Of a stretch of DNA of 20,355 nucleotides, positions 7,695-15,839 are shown in pieces. The notes beneath the pieces were generated by a model that made no database searches, was not told where the DNA came from, and saw only the letters and a program-made list of their open reading frames with translations. The number at the start of each line of letters is the position of its first letter. The first letter of the stretch is position 1. A program made the position numbers and the translations under genes. The stretch is from Cytophagales bacterium (GTDB taxonomy: Bacteria; Bacteroidota; Bacteroidia; Cytophagales; UBA9547): contig JANYCH010000071.1 of assembly GCA_025360395.1 (NCBI GenBank), positions 1 to 20,355 of the forward strand, in the 5' to 3' direction.

Positions 7695-7740
7695 ATTGAA
7701 GTATTGGATTTAAAATATCTCCAGTACTTCAATATTTTTA
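7695..7740 (+). terminator. Strong terminator hairpin reaching into the convergent gene
   Basis: ATTGAAGTATTGGA (7695-7708) pairs with TCCAGTACTTCAAT (7720-7733) over 14 bp with one G-U, loop of 11, then ATTTTTA. It ends the beta-oxidation transcript. The right arm lies inside the last codons of the minus-strand Gre-like gene (stop at 7710), so it may also act on that transcript. Confidence 0.7.
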
Positions 7741-8162
7741 CCATTGAACTGAATCTTTTCTCCTCTTTTCATTCCGATCAATTCCTTTCCTATTGGTGAA
7801 AGAGAAGATACTGCGTAGTACTGGCTGCTATCAACCGTTATCAGGCCGGCACTTATTGAAATGTAGTAATTCCCGGAATTGCATATAACCAGGCTTCCAT
7901 TTGCAACTACTTCCAAATTTTTAAACACTGCAATCCTTTCGAGCAGCTGCAATTGTGTTTCTAATTCTGCTTTTTGCTTTGTGCTTTTTTCTATTTCAAG
8001 CTGGGCCATTGCCCGACCTGTTTCATATTTATCGCCCATGCTGCTTTTAGTGTCCGAATTAGCAGATTCCTGGGCCTTTTTTATTGTATCCTTTACCTGA
8101 AGCAGTTTAAGCTGTATAATTTCTACACATATTTTATTCAGGTTCTCTTTTATATTCAACAC
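7710..8162 (-). CDS. GreA/GreB-like protein (transcript-cleavage-factor fold)
   Basis: The start is GTG at 8162, directly preceded by an in-frame stop; the only internal ATG is at residue 42, which would delete most of the coiled coil. The 150-residue product has an N-terminal helical hairpin (about 8-80) and a C-terminal beta domain (VVANGSLVICNSGNYYI... SSLSPIGKELIGMKRGEKI) typical of the Gre C-terminal FKBP-like fold. The hairpin tip SMGDKYETGRA carries Asp44 and Glu47, the D-x-x-E spacing of the GreA pair Asp41/Glu44 that coordinates Mg in the RNA polymerase secondary channel. Similar Bacteroidota proteins are, to my memory, often mislabelled as 3-oxoacyl-ACP synthase. Transcript cleavage or secondary-channel regulation is inferred. 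It converges with the beta-oxidation gene and diverges from the hydrolase gene. Confidence 0.7.
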   Translation of the reverse strand: MLNIKENLNKICVEIIQLKLLQVKDTIKKAQESANSDTKSSMGDKYETGRAMAQLEIEKSTKQKAELETQLQLLERIAVFKNLEVVANGSLVICNSGNYYISISAGLITVDSSQYYAVSSLSPIGKELIGMKRGEKIQFNGKNIEVLEIF

Positions 8163-8273
8163 TCAAAAAGGAATTTAGAAGGATAAACCTATTAAAAATA
8201 AAGCGAATATTTAGCTAAACTATTTCAATCTATTTGTGTTTCTTAGCTTATAACTTTAATAAACTTTATACCA

Positions 8274-9119
8274 ATGAAAAAGATTATTTTATCCTTGTTT
8301 GTGGTTTTTACAGGCCTGAACAACGTTTTTGCCCAGTCGTGTTGCGCTAAAAAAAGTAACTGTGACGGAATGGTGGCTTTAGCATCCAACAAAGATTTCC
8401 AGGATGCCCATCTCGCACCTGAACCTTTGGATTACAAAGAAGACAAAGGCAAAATGATAACATTCAACACTCCAGATGGGAAAACCGGCAATGCTTTTGC
8501 TGTATTATCAGGCAAACCTACAACGAAGGTTTTACTGGTTTTTCATGAATGGTGGGGTTTGAATGATTATGTGAAAAGGGAGGCTGAAAAGCTTCAGAAG
8601 GATTTAGGGAATGTAAATGTTTATGCAATAGACCTTTATGATGGAAAAGTTGCTTCAATACAAGATTCTGCTGCAAAATACATGCAGGGAATGAATCCTG
8701 AGCGCGCTGCTACTATAGTGAAAGGATTGATTTCTTCATTAGATAAAAAAGCTGAAATAGCCACAATTGGCTGGTGTATGGGCGGAAGCTGGTCTTTTCA
8801 GGCTGCCCTAATAGCTGGTTTACAGGCGAAAGCATGCGTGATGTATTATGGTTTCCCCGAGACAGATGTAGAAAAAATCAAAACCCTCAAAACAGATATT
8901 CTCTATTTCCAGGGCTTACAAGATGCATTTATATCAAAGGAAACTGTTGATAAATTTGAAGCAAGTGTAAAAGGAGCTGGTAAAAGGATCATAGTTAAGA
9001 AATACGAAGCAACTCATGCTTTTGCTAATCCAAGTAACCCAAAATTTAATAATGAAGCTTCCGCGGATGCTTATAGACTGAGCCTGGCATATTTCAAAAA
9101 GGGCCTTTCTTTAAAATAA
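8274..9119 (+). CDS. Secreted dienelactone-hydrolase-family protein
   Basis: The 281-residue alpha/beta-hydrolase begins with a signal peptide (MKKIILSLFVVFTGLNNVFA, cleavage probably before Gln21), so it acts in the periplasm. The dienelactone hydrolase signature is complete: Glu92 in HEWWGL, nucleophile Cys168 in GWCMGG, Asp217 in GLQDAFI and His248 in ATHAFANP. A short Cys-rich stretch just after cleavage (Cys23, Cys24, Cys30) is not a lipobox and may form disulfides or bind metal. Classical members hydrolyse dienelactones in aromatic breakdown, but exported homologues are of unknown substrate. It has no catabolic neighbours and appears monocistronic, closed by a strong hairpin. Confidence 0.88.
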   Translation: MKKIILSLFVVFTGLNNVFAQSCCAKKSNCDGMVALASNKDFQDAHLAPEPLDYKEDKGKMITFNTPDGKTGNAFAVLSGKPTTKVLLVFHEWWGLNDYVKREAEKLQKDLGNVNVYAIDLYDGKVASIQDSAAKYMQGMNPERAATIVKGLISSLDKKAEIATIGWCMGGSWSFQAALIAGLQAKACVMYYGFPETDVEKIKTLKTDILYFQGLQDAFISKETVDKFEASVKGAGKRIIVKKYEATHAFANPSNPKFNNEASADAYRLSLAYFKKGLSLK

Positions 9120-9130
9120 CTTAGTATAAA

Positions 9131-9163
9131 TAATAACCAGGTTTAATTAAAACCTGGTTATTA
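9131..9163. terminator. 14-bp perfect terminator-like hairpin
   Basis: TAATAACCAGGTTT (9131-9144) pairs perfectly with AAACCTGGTTATTA (9150-9163) around the loop AATTA, 11 bases after the hydrolase stop. The T-tract is weak, so it may act as an mRNA 3'-end stabiliser as well as a terminator. Confidence 0.7.
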
Positions 9164-9342
9164 TTCAATTAATATCTCATTTTATCTTACTTCAATGGTA
9201 CGCTCATTTACTTAAATTACTCCATTTTTTTTGCAAATACTTGATAATCAAATAATACAATTTTTTTTGGATTTATTTTAAGATATTGTACAACTAACAA
9301 TTTTAGTTAAGTGACGTAACAATAATAAATTTCTAATATAAT

Positions 9343-12300
9343 TTGAAACGTAATAAATTTTTAGTATTGGTACTCTTCTTTGCCAACGTCTGGTTAACTG
9401 TACTTAAATCTTATGGCCAAAAAATTGAGTTTGAGCATCTGAGTATAGCCCAGGGTTTGCCAAGCAATTATGTTACTTCTGTTGTCCAGGATAAATATGG
9501 GATGATGTGGTTTGGAACATTTAATGGGCTTGTAAGATTTGATGGATACAATTATAAAGTCTTCCTACATAACGAAAAGGATTCTTTATCCTTAGCTGAT
9601 AATCTTATTCGCTCTTTGCATTTGACAGCAGGTGGAAATTTGATAGTTGCCAACGAAAACCATGGTTTCTCCATATTTGATTTTGAAACTGAACATTTTA
9701 CTAGGTATATGCACATTGAAAACAATAAAAATTCGTTATCAAACAATAACATTATTAGTGTACTTGTTGATTCTAAAGGTATAATTTGGATTGGTACCTG
9801 GGAGGGAATTAACAGATTTGATCCGGTTAGAAAATCTTTCAATTTTTATACTATAAAGAGTAACGTAACACAAAATTACAGTAAGGAATTTATATCCTCT
9901 ATTGCAGAAGAACCCGATGGAAAATTATTATTGTATACAACGGGAAGCAGGATTGTAAGATTTAATCCACCAACACAAACTTATGACTTTTTAAAACTTC
10001 CAGAATTGCCAAGCCCCAAATTGAAGCTGAACAGAGGAGGGGTTTTGTTTATTGATAAATCGGGCACGGTTTGGATTGGTTCTGAACTTAATGGGCTTAT
10101 TAAATTAAATACCAGTACGATGCAAACAAAAACGTATAATGTTGAGAATAGAAAGCTCTCTTCTAACATTATATTGTCCATCATGCAAGATTCTAAAGGT
10201 ATAATGTGGGTTGCAACTGATGGTGGTGGCTTATTAAAATATGATAAAAGATCAGATACTTTCGAGGCTTTTCTCTATAATCCTGTAGATGAAACATCAC
10301 TAAGTGGAAATGCCATTTACAATGTTTATCAAAGTAAAGATGGAAATATCTGGGCTGGTGCTTTTGCAGCCGGATTGAATGTATACAAGCCCAATAAAAG
10401 GAAATTTGAACGATACGATAATAAAGGTTTTTTAGGAAAAAAATTAAGTTACAAATCAGTTCTTTCTTTTGCCGAGGCAGATAGTGGTAGGATTTGGGTT
10501 GGAACAGACGGCGGTGGATTAAATTTGTTTAATTCTAAGGATAAACAGTTCACTTATTTTAAAAAAGATAATTCAGGAATCTGTTCTGATGTCATCAAAT
10601 CGCTGTTAAAAGATTCCAGGGGAAATATTTGGATGGGTACATATGGGAATGGTTTATGTAGGGCAAATTTTAGTACTAATACTTTTGAACACTTTTCAAC
10701 ATTTGAAAAAGCAAAGAGCAGAACAATTAGCCATCCTAACGTTTGGGCTTTAAAAGAGGATAAGGACTCAAATGTCTGGATAGGTTTGCTTGATGCAGGA
10801 ATAAATAAATATAATTACTCGAGCGATTCCATTGAGAAATTTAATTATTTGGGAAAGGGAAATAGTTTGAAAGAAGGTAGTATAATTTCTATGCTTGTTG
10901 ACGAAAAGAACAAACTTTGGATTGGTTTAGAAAATACTGGACTTATTTGCGTTGATGCCAATAGGCATAATTCGATTTTATATACCAAAAGAAATAATCT
11001 GCCATCTGAGAATATTGCTTCACTTTTTCAAGACAGTAAAAATAGGATATGGGTTGGTACAAAAGGTGGCGGTTTATCCATGTTAGAAAATTCAAATGAT
11101 AAAAAATTCAAAAGCTATCTTAAAAAAGACGGTTTGCCAGGTAATTCTGTTAATTCTATTCAGGAAGATTTAAAAGGCAATTTATGGTTAGGGACTAATA
11201 ATGGATTGTCTCGATTTGATCCGGTTAAAGAAAGCTTTATAAATTTTGACTTAAGTGACGGTCTCCAATCAATGGAATTCGAAAAAAATGCCTCTCTTAT
11301 GGATGATCTTGGGTATATGTATTTTGGGGGTACTGATGGGTTTAACAGATTTCATCCTGATAGTATCTTTTTCAACAAAATTCTTCCTAAAATATACATT
11401 TCGGGTTTGAATTTATTCAATAGTAGGATTGAAGCCGGTGTTCGATATAATAATAAAATTTATTTTACTAAACCCATTCACTTATTAGATACTTTGGTTC
11501 TCGACCATTCAGATTACGTGTTTTCAATAGAATTTGCTTGTACTGAATTCACCAGTCCTGAAAAAAATCGATTTGCCTACATGTTGGAAGGTTTTGATAA
11601 AGATTGGATATACGTAGATGCTACCAAAAGAAATTCTACATATACTAACCTGGCGCCTGGTGATTACATTTTTAGAGTTAAGGCCGCAAATAACGATGGT
11701 CTTTGGAATAATGAAGCAAAGTCTTTGTTTATCAGTGTTTTACCTCCTTGGTACAACACCTGGTGGTTTAGGACTATAGCTTTATTAATAATTTTTATTT
11801 CCCTTCTATCCCTATATTATTTAAGGATCAGGAGCATAAAAAACCTCAATATCCAATTGTCAAGCCTGGTTTCAATTAAAACTGCTGAAATACAAAAGGT
11901 AAACCTTCAATTGATTTTACAAAATGATATTACAACAAAAGCAAACCGGCAGCTTGAGGCGCAGCAAGAAGAAATCCTGGTTCAAAAAAAAGAACTGGAA
12001 TCCATCAATGAAAAACTAAATGAATTGAATAGAACAAAGGATAAGTTATTCTCTATTATTGGTCATGATTTGAGAAACCCGGTTTCTGCTTTATCTTCCT
12101 TAACTAGTATGCTTCAGCAGAATTACGCAGTTCTTAATGAAAAGGAAAAAGTCCAGATCGTAGAACATATTCAAACTTCTGCTACTTCATTGAAGATTTT
12201 AGTTACCAATTTACTTAATTGGGCTTTGGTACAGGGCCGGAAACTACATCCTCACCCGGAAACTATCAATGTTAAAGAGATTACTTCACAATGTTTTAAT

Positions 12301-12726
12301 CTTTTGCAGCTTCATGCAATAGGTAAAAATATTAGGTTGGAAAATAATTGTAGTCCCGTGCATATTGTTTATGCCGACTCTGAAATGATCCAAACAGTCA
12401 TAAGGAACCTGGTTAGCAATTCTATAAAATTTACTGAAAGGGATGGTACAATTTCAATCAGCACTGTATTGGATAAAAATAATATTATATCAATCCTGGT
12501 AAGTGACAATGGGTCCGGGATGGATAGCAACAAGGTTTTGAGTTTGTTGACCAAAGAAAAAATTATAAGTACAAAAGGTACTTCGCAGGAGAAGGGGACC
12601 GGAATTGGCCTTGTAATTGTCCGCGAATTTATTGAAGCGAATAATGGAGAACTGAATATTGAAAGTATTCCGGGAAAAGGAACAACTTTTACAATCAGGC
12701 TACCTGGTGATAAAATGATGGCATAA
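9343..12726 (+). CDS. Periplasmic-sensing histidine kinase with 14 Reg_prop blades, no receiver
   Basis: The start is TTG at 9343: an in-frame stop lies just upstream, the first internal Met is past residue 50, and the TTG-initiated N-terminus is a good signal peptide (MKRNKFLVLVLFFANVWL...SYGQ). The 1127-residue protein then has about 14 W-[IVF]-G-T...GL repeats, enough for two seven-bladed propellers (about 30-690), a Y_Y_Y domain (about 724-803), one membrane helix (807-829), a coiled coil (about 835-900), HisKA with His908 (GHDLRNP), and HATPase with N-box Asn1022/Asn1026, DNGSG from Asp1055 and GTGIGL. This is the architecture of Bacteroidota hybrid two-component sensors up to the kinase, but the receiver and AraC-type HTH are absent. 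Its response regulator must lie elsewhere. The ligand is unknown; related hybrids sense oligosaccharides. Confidence 0.93.
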   Translation: MKRNKFLVLVLFFANVWLTVLKSYGQKIEFEHLSIAQGLPSNYVTSVVQDKYGMMWFGTFNGLVRFDGYNYKVFLHNEKDSLSLADNLIRSLHLTAGGNLIVANENHGFSIFDFETEHFTRYMHIENNKNSLSNNNIISVLVDSKGIIWIGTWEGINRFDPVRKSFNFYTIKSNVTQNYSKEFISSIAEEPDGKLLLYTTGSRIVRFNPPTQTYDFLKLPELPSPKLKLNRGGVLFIDKSGTVWIGSELNGLIKLNTSTMQTKTYNVENRKLSSNIILSIMQDSKGIMWVATDGGGLLKYDKRSDTFEAFLYNPVDETSLSGNAIYNVYQSKDGNIWAGAFAAGLNVYKPNKRKFERYDNKGFLGKKLSYKSVLSFAEADSGRIWVGTDGGGLNLFNSKDKQFTYFKKDNSGICSDVIKSLLKDSRGNIWMGTYGNGLCRANFSTNTFEHFSTFEKAKSRTISHPNVWALKEDKDSNVWIGLLDAGINKYNYSSDSIEKFNYLGKGNSLKEGSIISMLVDEKNKLWIGLENTGLICVDANRHNSILYTKRNNLPSENIASLFQDSKNRIWVGTKGGGLSMLENSNDKKFKSYLKKDGLPGNSVNSIQEDLKGNLWLGTNNGLSRFDPVKESFINFDLSDGLQSMEFEKNASLMDDLGYMYFGGTDGFNRFHPDSIFFNKILPKIYISGLNLFNSRIEAGVRYNNKIYFTKPIHLLDTLVLDHSDYVFSIEFACTEFTSPEKNRFAYMLEGFDKDWIYVDATKRNSTYTNLAPGDYIFRVKAANNDGLWNNEAKSLFISVLPPWYNTWWFRTIALLIIFISLLSLYYLRIRSIKNLNIQLSSLVSIKTAEIQKVNLQLILQNDITTKANRQLEAQQEEILVQKKELESINEKLNELNRTKDKLFSIIGHDLRNPVSALSSLTSMLQQNYAVLNEKEKVQIVEHIQTSATSLKILVTNLLNWALVQGRKLHPHPETINVKEITSQCFNLLQLHAIGKNIRLENNCSPVHIVYADSEMIQTVIRNLVSNSIKFTERDGTISISTVLDKNNIISILVSDNGSGMDSNKVLSLLTKEKIISTKGTSQEKGTGIGLVIVREFIEANNGELNIESIPGKGTTFTIRLPGDKMMA

Positions 12727-12757
12727 AAAAAGGGCGTTAAGCCAGATTATTTTTTAT
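12723..12757. terminator. Bidirectional terminator between kinase and pdhB
   Basis: ATAAAAAA (12723-12730) pairs with TTTTTTAT (12750-12757) around an inner GGC/GCC (12733-12735 with 12741-12743). It overlaps both convergent stop codons. The A- and T-runs would serve as the U-tract in either direction; the GC core is only 3 bp. Confidence 0.45.
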
Positions 12758-13727
12758 AACAAACAGCTTTCAAAGCTTCTACAGTCCTCTTTACATTAGG
12801 AAGTATTTCTTCAATCAAAGTTGGTGCGTATGGCAAGGGAAGGTCTTTACTTGCCACCCTGTGTATTGGAGCATCTAAATAATCAAAAGCATATTTCTGA
12901 ATATGGTAGGTGATCTCCGAAGAAATACAACCAAGGTTCCAGGCCTCTTCAAGACAAACCAACCTGTTTGTTTTCTTAACTGATTCGACAATTGTTTTAT
13001 AATCTATAGGACGAACAGAATAAAGATCAATAACTTCTACAGATATTCCTTCTTTTGCCATTTCATCGGCTGAAGCATAAGCAACTTTCATCATTTTGCC
13101 AAACGAAACCAATGTCACATCTTTTCCTACACGGTCTATATGAGCAACTCCAATCGGTATTAAATATTCTTCTTCCGGTACTTCTCCTTTATCACCGTAC
13201 ATCACTTCAGATTCCATAAAAATAACAGGATCATTGTCGCGAATGGCAGTTTTTAATAAACCCTTGGCATTATAAGGATTAGAAGGTACAACCACTTTTA
13301 AACCAGGGGTATTTGCATACCAGTTTTCAAAATTCTGCGAATGCTGAGAACCTAACTGGCCTGCATTTCCTGTAGGACCACGAAATACGATAGGAACGGT
13401 ATATTGGCCACCAGACATGCTCATTACTTTTGCCGCCCCATTTATAATCTGGTCAATTGCAACTAAAGAGAAATTGAAAGTCATAAACTCAATGATTGGA
13501 CGTAAGCCATTCATGGCAGCACCAATGCCTATGCCTGTAAAACCAAGTTCAGCGATTGGTGTGTCTATAATTCGCTGAGGACCAAATTCCTCTAGCATTC
13601 CCTGACTTACTTTATATGCTCCGTTGTATTCTGCAACTTCCTCTCCCATTAAAAATATAGAAGGATCTTTGCGCATTTCTTCATTAAGAGCCTCACGAAG
13701 TGCTTCGCGAAATTGAATTTGTCTCAT
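12747..13727 (-). CDS. pdhB: Pyruvate dehydrogenase E1 component, beta subunit
   Basis: The 326-residue protein is the beta subunit of the alpha2-beta2 thiamine-diphosphate E1 enzyme that decarboxylates pyruvate and passes the acetyl group to E2 in the cytoplasm. It shows GEEVAEYNGAYKVSQGM near 28-44, the cofactor-activating Glu60 in PIAELGFTG, FRGPTGNAG, the SQHSQNFE loop, and the transketolase C-domain (VSFGKMM..., YSVRPIDY, CLEEAW). Length matches PdhB. The E1-alpha gene is not adjacent, as is common in Bacteroidota where PDH genes are scattered. A related branched-chain or acetoin E1-beta cannot be fully excluded, but the sequence reads as PDH. It lies 116 bp downstream of adk on the same strand. 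Confidence 0.92.
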   Translation of the reverse strand: MRQIQFREALREALNEEMRKDPSIFLMGEEVAEYNGAYKVSQGMLEEFGPQRIIDTPIAELGFTGIGIGAAMNGLRPIIEFMTFNFSLVAIDQIINGAAKVMSMSGGQYTVPIVFRGPTGNAGQLGSQHSQNFENWYANTPGLKVVVPSNPYNAKGLLKTAIRDNDPVIFMESEVMYGDKGEVPEEEYLIPIGVAHIDRVGKDVTLVSFGKMMKVAYASADEMAKEGISVEVIDLYSVRPIDYKTIVESVKKTNRLVCLEEAWNLGCISSEITYHIQKYAFDYLDAPIHRVASKDLPLPYAPTLIEEILPNVKRTVEALKAVCYKK

Positions 13728-13807
13728 TAGGTAGGATTAGAAAACGGGCGTAAAATTAGAATGAATTGCTGTATAATCAATGTTTGATGAAATTATGCTG
13801 TAAACTA

Positions 13808-13839
13808 TTTCAACAAAAGGTAACACGCTAATGTTGAAA
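13808..13839 (-). terminator. Inverted repeat between adk and pdhB
   Basis: TTTCAACA (13808-13815) and TGTTGAAA (13832-13839) are perfect 8-base arms with a 16-base spacer, just after the adk stop. It could be a weak terminator or attenuator, or a regulator site upstream of pdhB; there is no good T-tract. Confidence 0.35.
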
Positions 13840-13843
13840 CAGA

Positions 13844-14425
13844 TTATTTCTGAATAATGCGGTCAATTTTCTCAGCTATAACATCGAAAATTACATTCAC
13901 ATCCCCTATGCCGTTAATCTCTACAGTTTTGCCCTGTCTGCTGTAATATTCTTTGACGGGTGTAGTTTCGGCTTTGTAAACATCTATCCTTTTTTGTATT
14001 ACTGTGGGGTCAACATCGTCGGCTCTACCCGAGGTTTTCCCTCTTTCAAGGAGCCTTTTTTTTAATTCTTCTTCTTCCACTTCCAGCGAAACCAAAATAT
14101 TAATTTTTTGTTCCCTTGCTTCTAACAGGGCATCTAAAGCCTGGGCTTGTGCCGATGTACGAGGAAAACCATCAAAAATAAAACCTTTTGCACCAGGATT
14201 TTTTTCAACTTCAGACTGAAGCATCTTAATGGTCACATCATCAGGTACCAATTGGCCTTTGTCAATATAACTTTTGGCCAAAACCCCTAGTTGGGTCTCT
14301 CCTTTAATATTCGCCCTGAAAATATCTCCCGTTGAAAGGTGGGCCAGTCCGTATTTAGAGATGATATTTTGGCTTTGAGTGCCTTTGCCAGCCCCTGGTG
14401 GCCCAAAAAGTATAAGGTTAAGCAT
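13844..14425 (-). CDS. adk: Adenylate kinase, short-LID form
   Basis: Adenylate kinase interconverts ATP + AMP and 2 ADP in the cytoplasm. The 193-residue protein carries the P-loop GPPGAGKGT (8-16), the AMP-binding STGDIFRA segment, DGFPRTSAQA with the catalytic Arg, and the GRADD region. The LID is the short loop form (GKTSGRADDVDP) instead of the roughly 30-residue LID, so no Zn-binding cysteines are present. This short form is usual in Bacteroidota. ATG at 14425. It diverges from the Rieske gene over a 99-bp gap that holds a -7-like box and a hairpin in the adk leader. Confidence 0.96.
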   Translation of the reverse strand: MLNLILFGPPGAGKGTQSQNIISKYGLAHLSTGDIFRANIKGETQLGVLAKSYIDKGQLVPDDVTIKMLQSEVEKNPGAKGFIFDGFPRTSAQAQALDALLEAREQKINILVSLEVEEEELKKRLLERGKTSGRADDVDPTVIQKRIDVYKAETTPVKEYYSRQGKTVEINGIGDVNVIFDVIAEKIDRIIQK

Positions 14426-14434
14426 AAATTTATT

Positions 14435-14448
14435 TTAACTTCAGTTAA
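14435..14448 (-). promoter_or_regulatory. Leader hairpin of adk
   Basis: TTAACT-TC-AGTTAA is a perfect 6-bp inverted repeat 10 bases upstream of the adk start, between the candidate -7 box and the ATG. It could be an mRNA hairpin or an operator. Confidence 0.3.
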
Positions 14449-14453
14449 GCCAA

Positions 14454-14461
14454 CAAAAATA
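14454..14461 (-). promoter_or_regulatory. -7 element TATTTTTG for adk
   Basis: Read on the minus strand, 14461-14454 is TATTTTTG, an exact match to TAnnTTTG, 28 bases before the adk ATG. The -33 TTG at 14477-14475 is only 13 away, so the upstream half is weak. Confidence 0.35.
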
Positions 14462-14524
14462 AGTTTAAATACTACAATTTTACATAAACCATTGCCGATA
14501 ATTAAAAACCACAACCGTTTTTAA

Positions 14525-14848
14525 ATGAAACAGATCAAAATATTCGATTCCAGAGAGGTTGCCCTGCAAAGGCTTATTGAAAACAGGCCTTTTACTGTCA
14601 GCCTCAATAACCTGAAAATTTGTCTGGTAAGATACGGTTCATTTATTTCAGCTTTTAAATCTGCATGTCCCCATTCGGGTACTTCTTTGTCTGAAGGATT
14701 TGTAAATTCAGAGAATGAAATTGTTTGCCCTTTGCATGGATACAGATTTAGCCTCATTGATGGATCGGAGAAATCCGGACATTCCTGTGAACTATATCTT
14801 TACGGAACAGAATTAAGAGAAGATGGCCTTTTCATAAATTTAAAATAG
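14525..14848 (+). CDS. Small Rieske-type [2Fe-2S] protein
   Basis: The 107-residue soluble protein has a complete Rieske cluster site: Cys48 and His50 in CPHSG, then Cys68 and His71 in CPLHGYRF, with 17 residues between the two boxes. The second-box Tyr-Arg-Phe ending and the lack of a membrane anchor point to the ferredoxin type that passes electrons to oxygenases, not the bc1 or b6f type. No signal peptide is seen, so it is cytoplasmic. ATG at 14525, 47 bp ahead of the dioxygenase gene on the same strand, so the two are probably co-transcribed. Its redox partner is not identified; a role in nitrite reductase NirD-like chemistry is less likely because no NirB lies nearby. Confidence 0.85.
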   Translation: MKQIKIFDSREVALQRLIENRPFTVSLNNLKICLVRYGSFISAFKSACPHSGTSLSEGFVNSENEIVCPLHGYRFSLIDGSEKSGHSCELYLYGTELREDGLFINLK

Positions 14849-14895
14849 GGGAACTAAACAGTCCGAATATTTATTATACATGTACATACATTTAA

Positions 14896-15765
14896 ATGCA
14901 AAGATCTTACTTTCTTAAAACTCTGGCAGCCCTTCCATTAGGGGCATTAGCGATGGATTTAAAAGATTTTACCCAAAAAATTTCTTCCGAAAAATATTCA
15001 GAAAGGATGCCTGCCATCTTTATTGGGCATGGTAACCCTATGAATGCTTTATATGACAATACTTTTACCCAGACGTTGTCAAAAATTGGAACTTCATATG
15101 AAAAACCTAAAGCAGTATTGGTTATTTCAGCTCATTGGCTTACCAAAGGGACTTTTGTGGCAGATTCGCCCAATCCGGAAACTATTCATGATTTTGGAGG
15201 GTTCCCAGATGCCTTATTCCAGGTACAATACAATGCACTGGGTGCGCCCGAAATTGCAGAGGAAATTGTAAAGAATATTCCGGCTATTCAATTAGACCAT
15301 GAATGGGGTTTAGACCATGGTGCATGGACAGTTTTGAAGCATATTTACCCTAAGGCTGATATACCGGTTTTTCAGATGAGCATAGATTACAGCCAACCGG
15401 AAAGCTACCATCTTGAATTGGCCAAACAACTTGACTTTCTTCGGACCAAGGGTGTTTTAGTGATGGGAAGTGGCAATATTGTTCACAACCTTCGCCTTCT
15501 TAATTGGCAAAATCCTGAGTCCACTTTTGATTGGGCCAAAGAATTTGATGAAAAAGTAAAAAGCCATTTGATTGACGGAAATTATAATGAACTTACAAAC
15601 TACAGGACATGGGGAAAGTACGCCCAACTCTCTGTTCCAAGTAATGATCATTACTTGCCTATGATGTATGTTTTAGGTGTTTCAAAACCAAAAGAAGAAT
15701 TAAAATTCCTTTTTGAAGGTTTTGAAATGGGCAGTATAAGCCAGCGTTGTTTCGCATTTGCATAG
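14896..15765 (+). CDS. ygiD: DODA-type extradiol ring-opening dioxygenase (YgiD-like)
   Basis: This LigB-superfamily protein of 289 residues resembles E. coli YgiD (4,5-DOPA dioxygenase). Conserved metal and catalytic histidines are visible: His45 in FIGHGNPM, His80 in ISAHW, His141 in LDHGAW, His197 in GNIVHNLR and His252 in NDHYLP. The N-terminus (MQRSYFLKTLAALPLGALAM) is a hydrophobic leader of about 20 residues ahead of the usual family start, possibly a signal peptide without a twin-arginine motif. Family members open catechol-type rings with O2 using a bound metal. The physiological substrate is unknown. It follows the Rieske gene by 47 bp, suggesting a shared transcript. Confidence 0.85.
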   Translation: MQRSYFLKTLAALPLGALAMDLKDFTQKISSEKYSERMPAIFIGHGNPMNALYDNTFTQTLSKIGTSYEKPKAVLVISAHWLTKGTFVADSPNPETIHDFGGFPDALFQVQYNALGAPEIAEEIVKNIPAIQLDHEWGLDHGAWTVLKHIYPKADIPVFQMSIDYSQPESYHLELAKQLDFLRTKGVLVMGSGNIVHNLRLLNWQNPESTFDWAKEFDEKVKSHLIDGNYNELTNYRTWGKYAQLSVPSNDHYLPMMYVLGVSKPKEELKFLFEGFEMGSISQRCFAFA

Positions 15766-15776
15766 AGGGCATAGTA

Positions 15777-15810
15777 TTTGAGCAAGTATCAGAAATTGGA
15801 ACTAATTTTG
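15777..15810 (+). promoter_or_regulatory. Bacteroidota promoter for the thioredoxin-like gene and mnmE
   Basis: TTTG at 15777-15780 and TAATTTTG at 15803-15810 (exact TAnnTTTG) are 22 bases apart, the best full promoter match in the window. Initiation near 15817 would give a leader of about 20 bases. Confidence 0.55.
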
Positions 15811-15839
15811 TCCGGTAGAAATTATTGAAAATAAATGGT

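Noticed and set aside
7879..8186. Plus-strand frames opposite the Gre-like gene
   Set aside because: Ser/Phe/Leu-rich translations of the antisense of a Lys/Glu-rich coiled coil; no leader or motif.
8231..8258. TTTG ... TAACTTTA as a promoter of the hydrolase gene
   Set aside because: Spacing is 14 bases, outside 17-23, and the -7 box has a mismatch. Not listed as a feature.
9135..9345. TATAATTTG just ahead of the kinase start as a -7 box
   Set aside because: The spacing between TA and TTTG is 3, not 2, and the element overlaps the TTG start codon.
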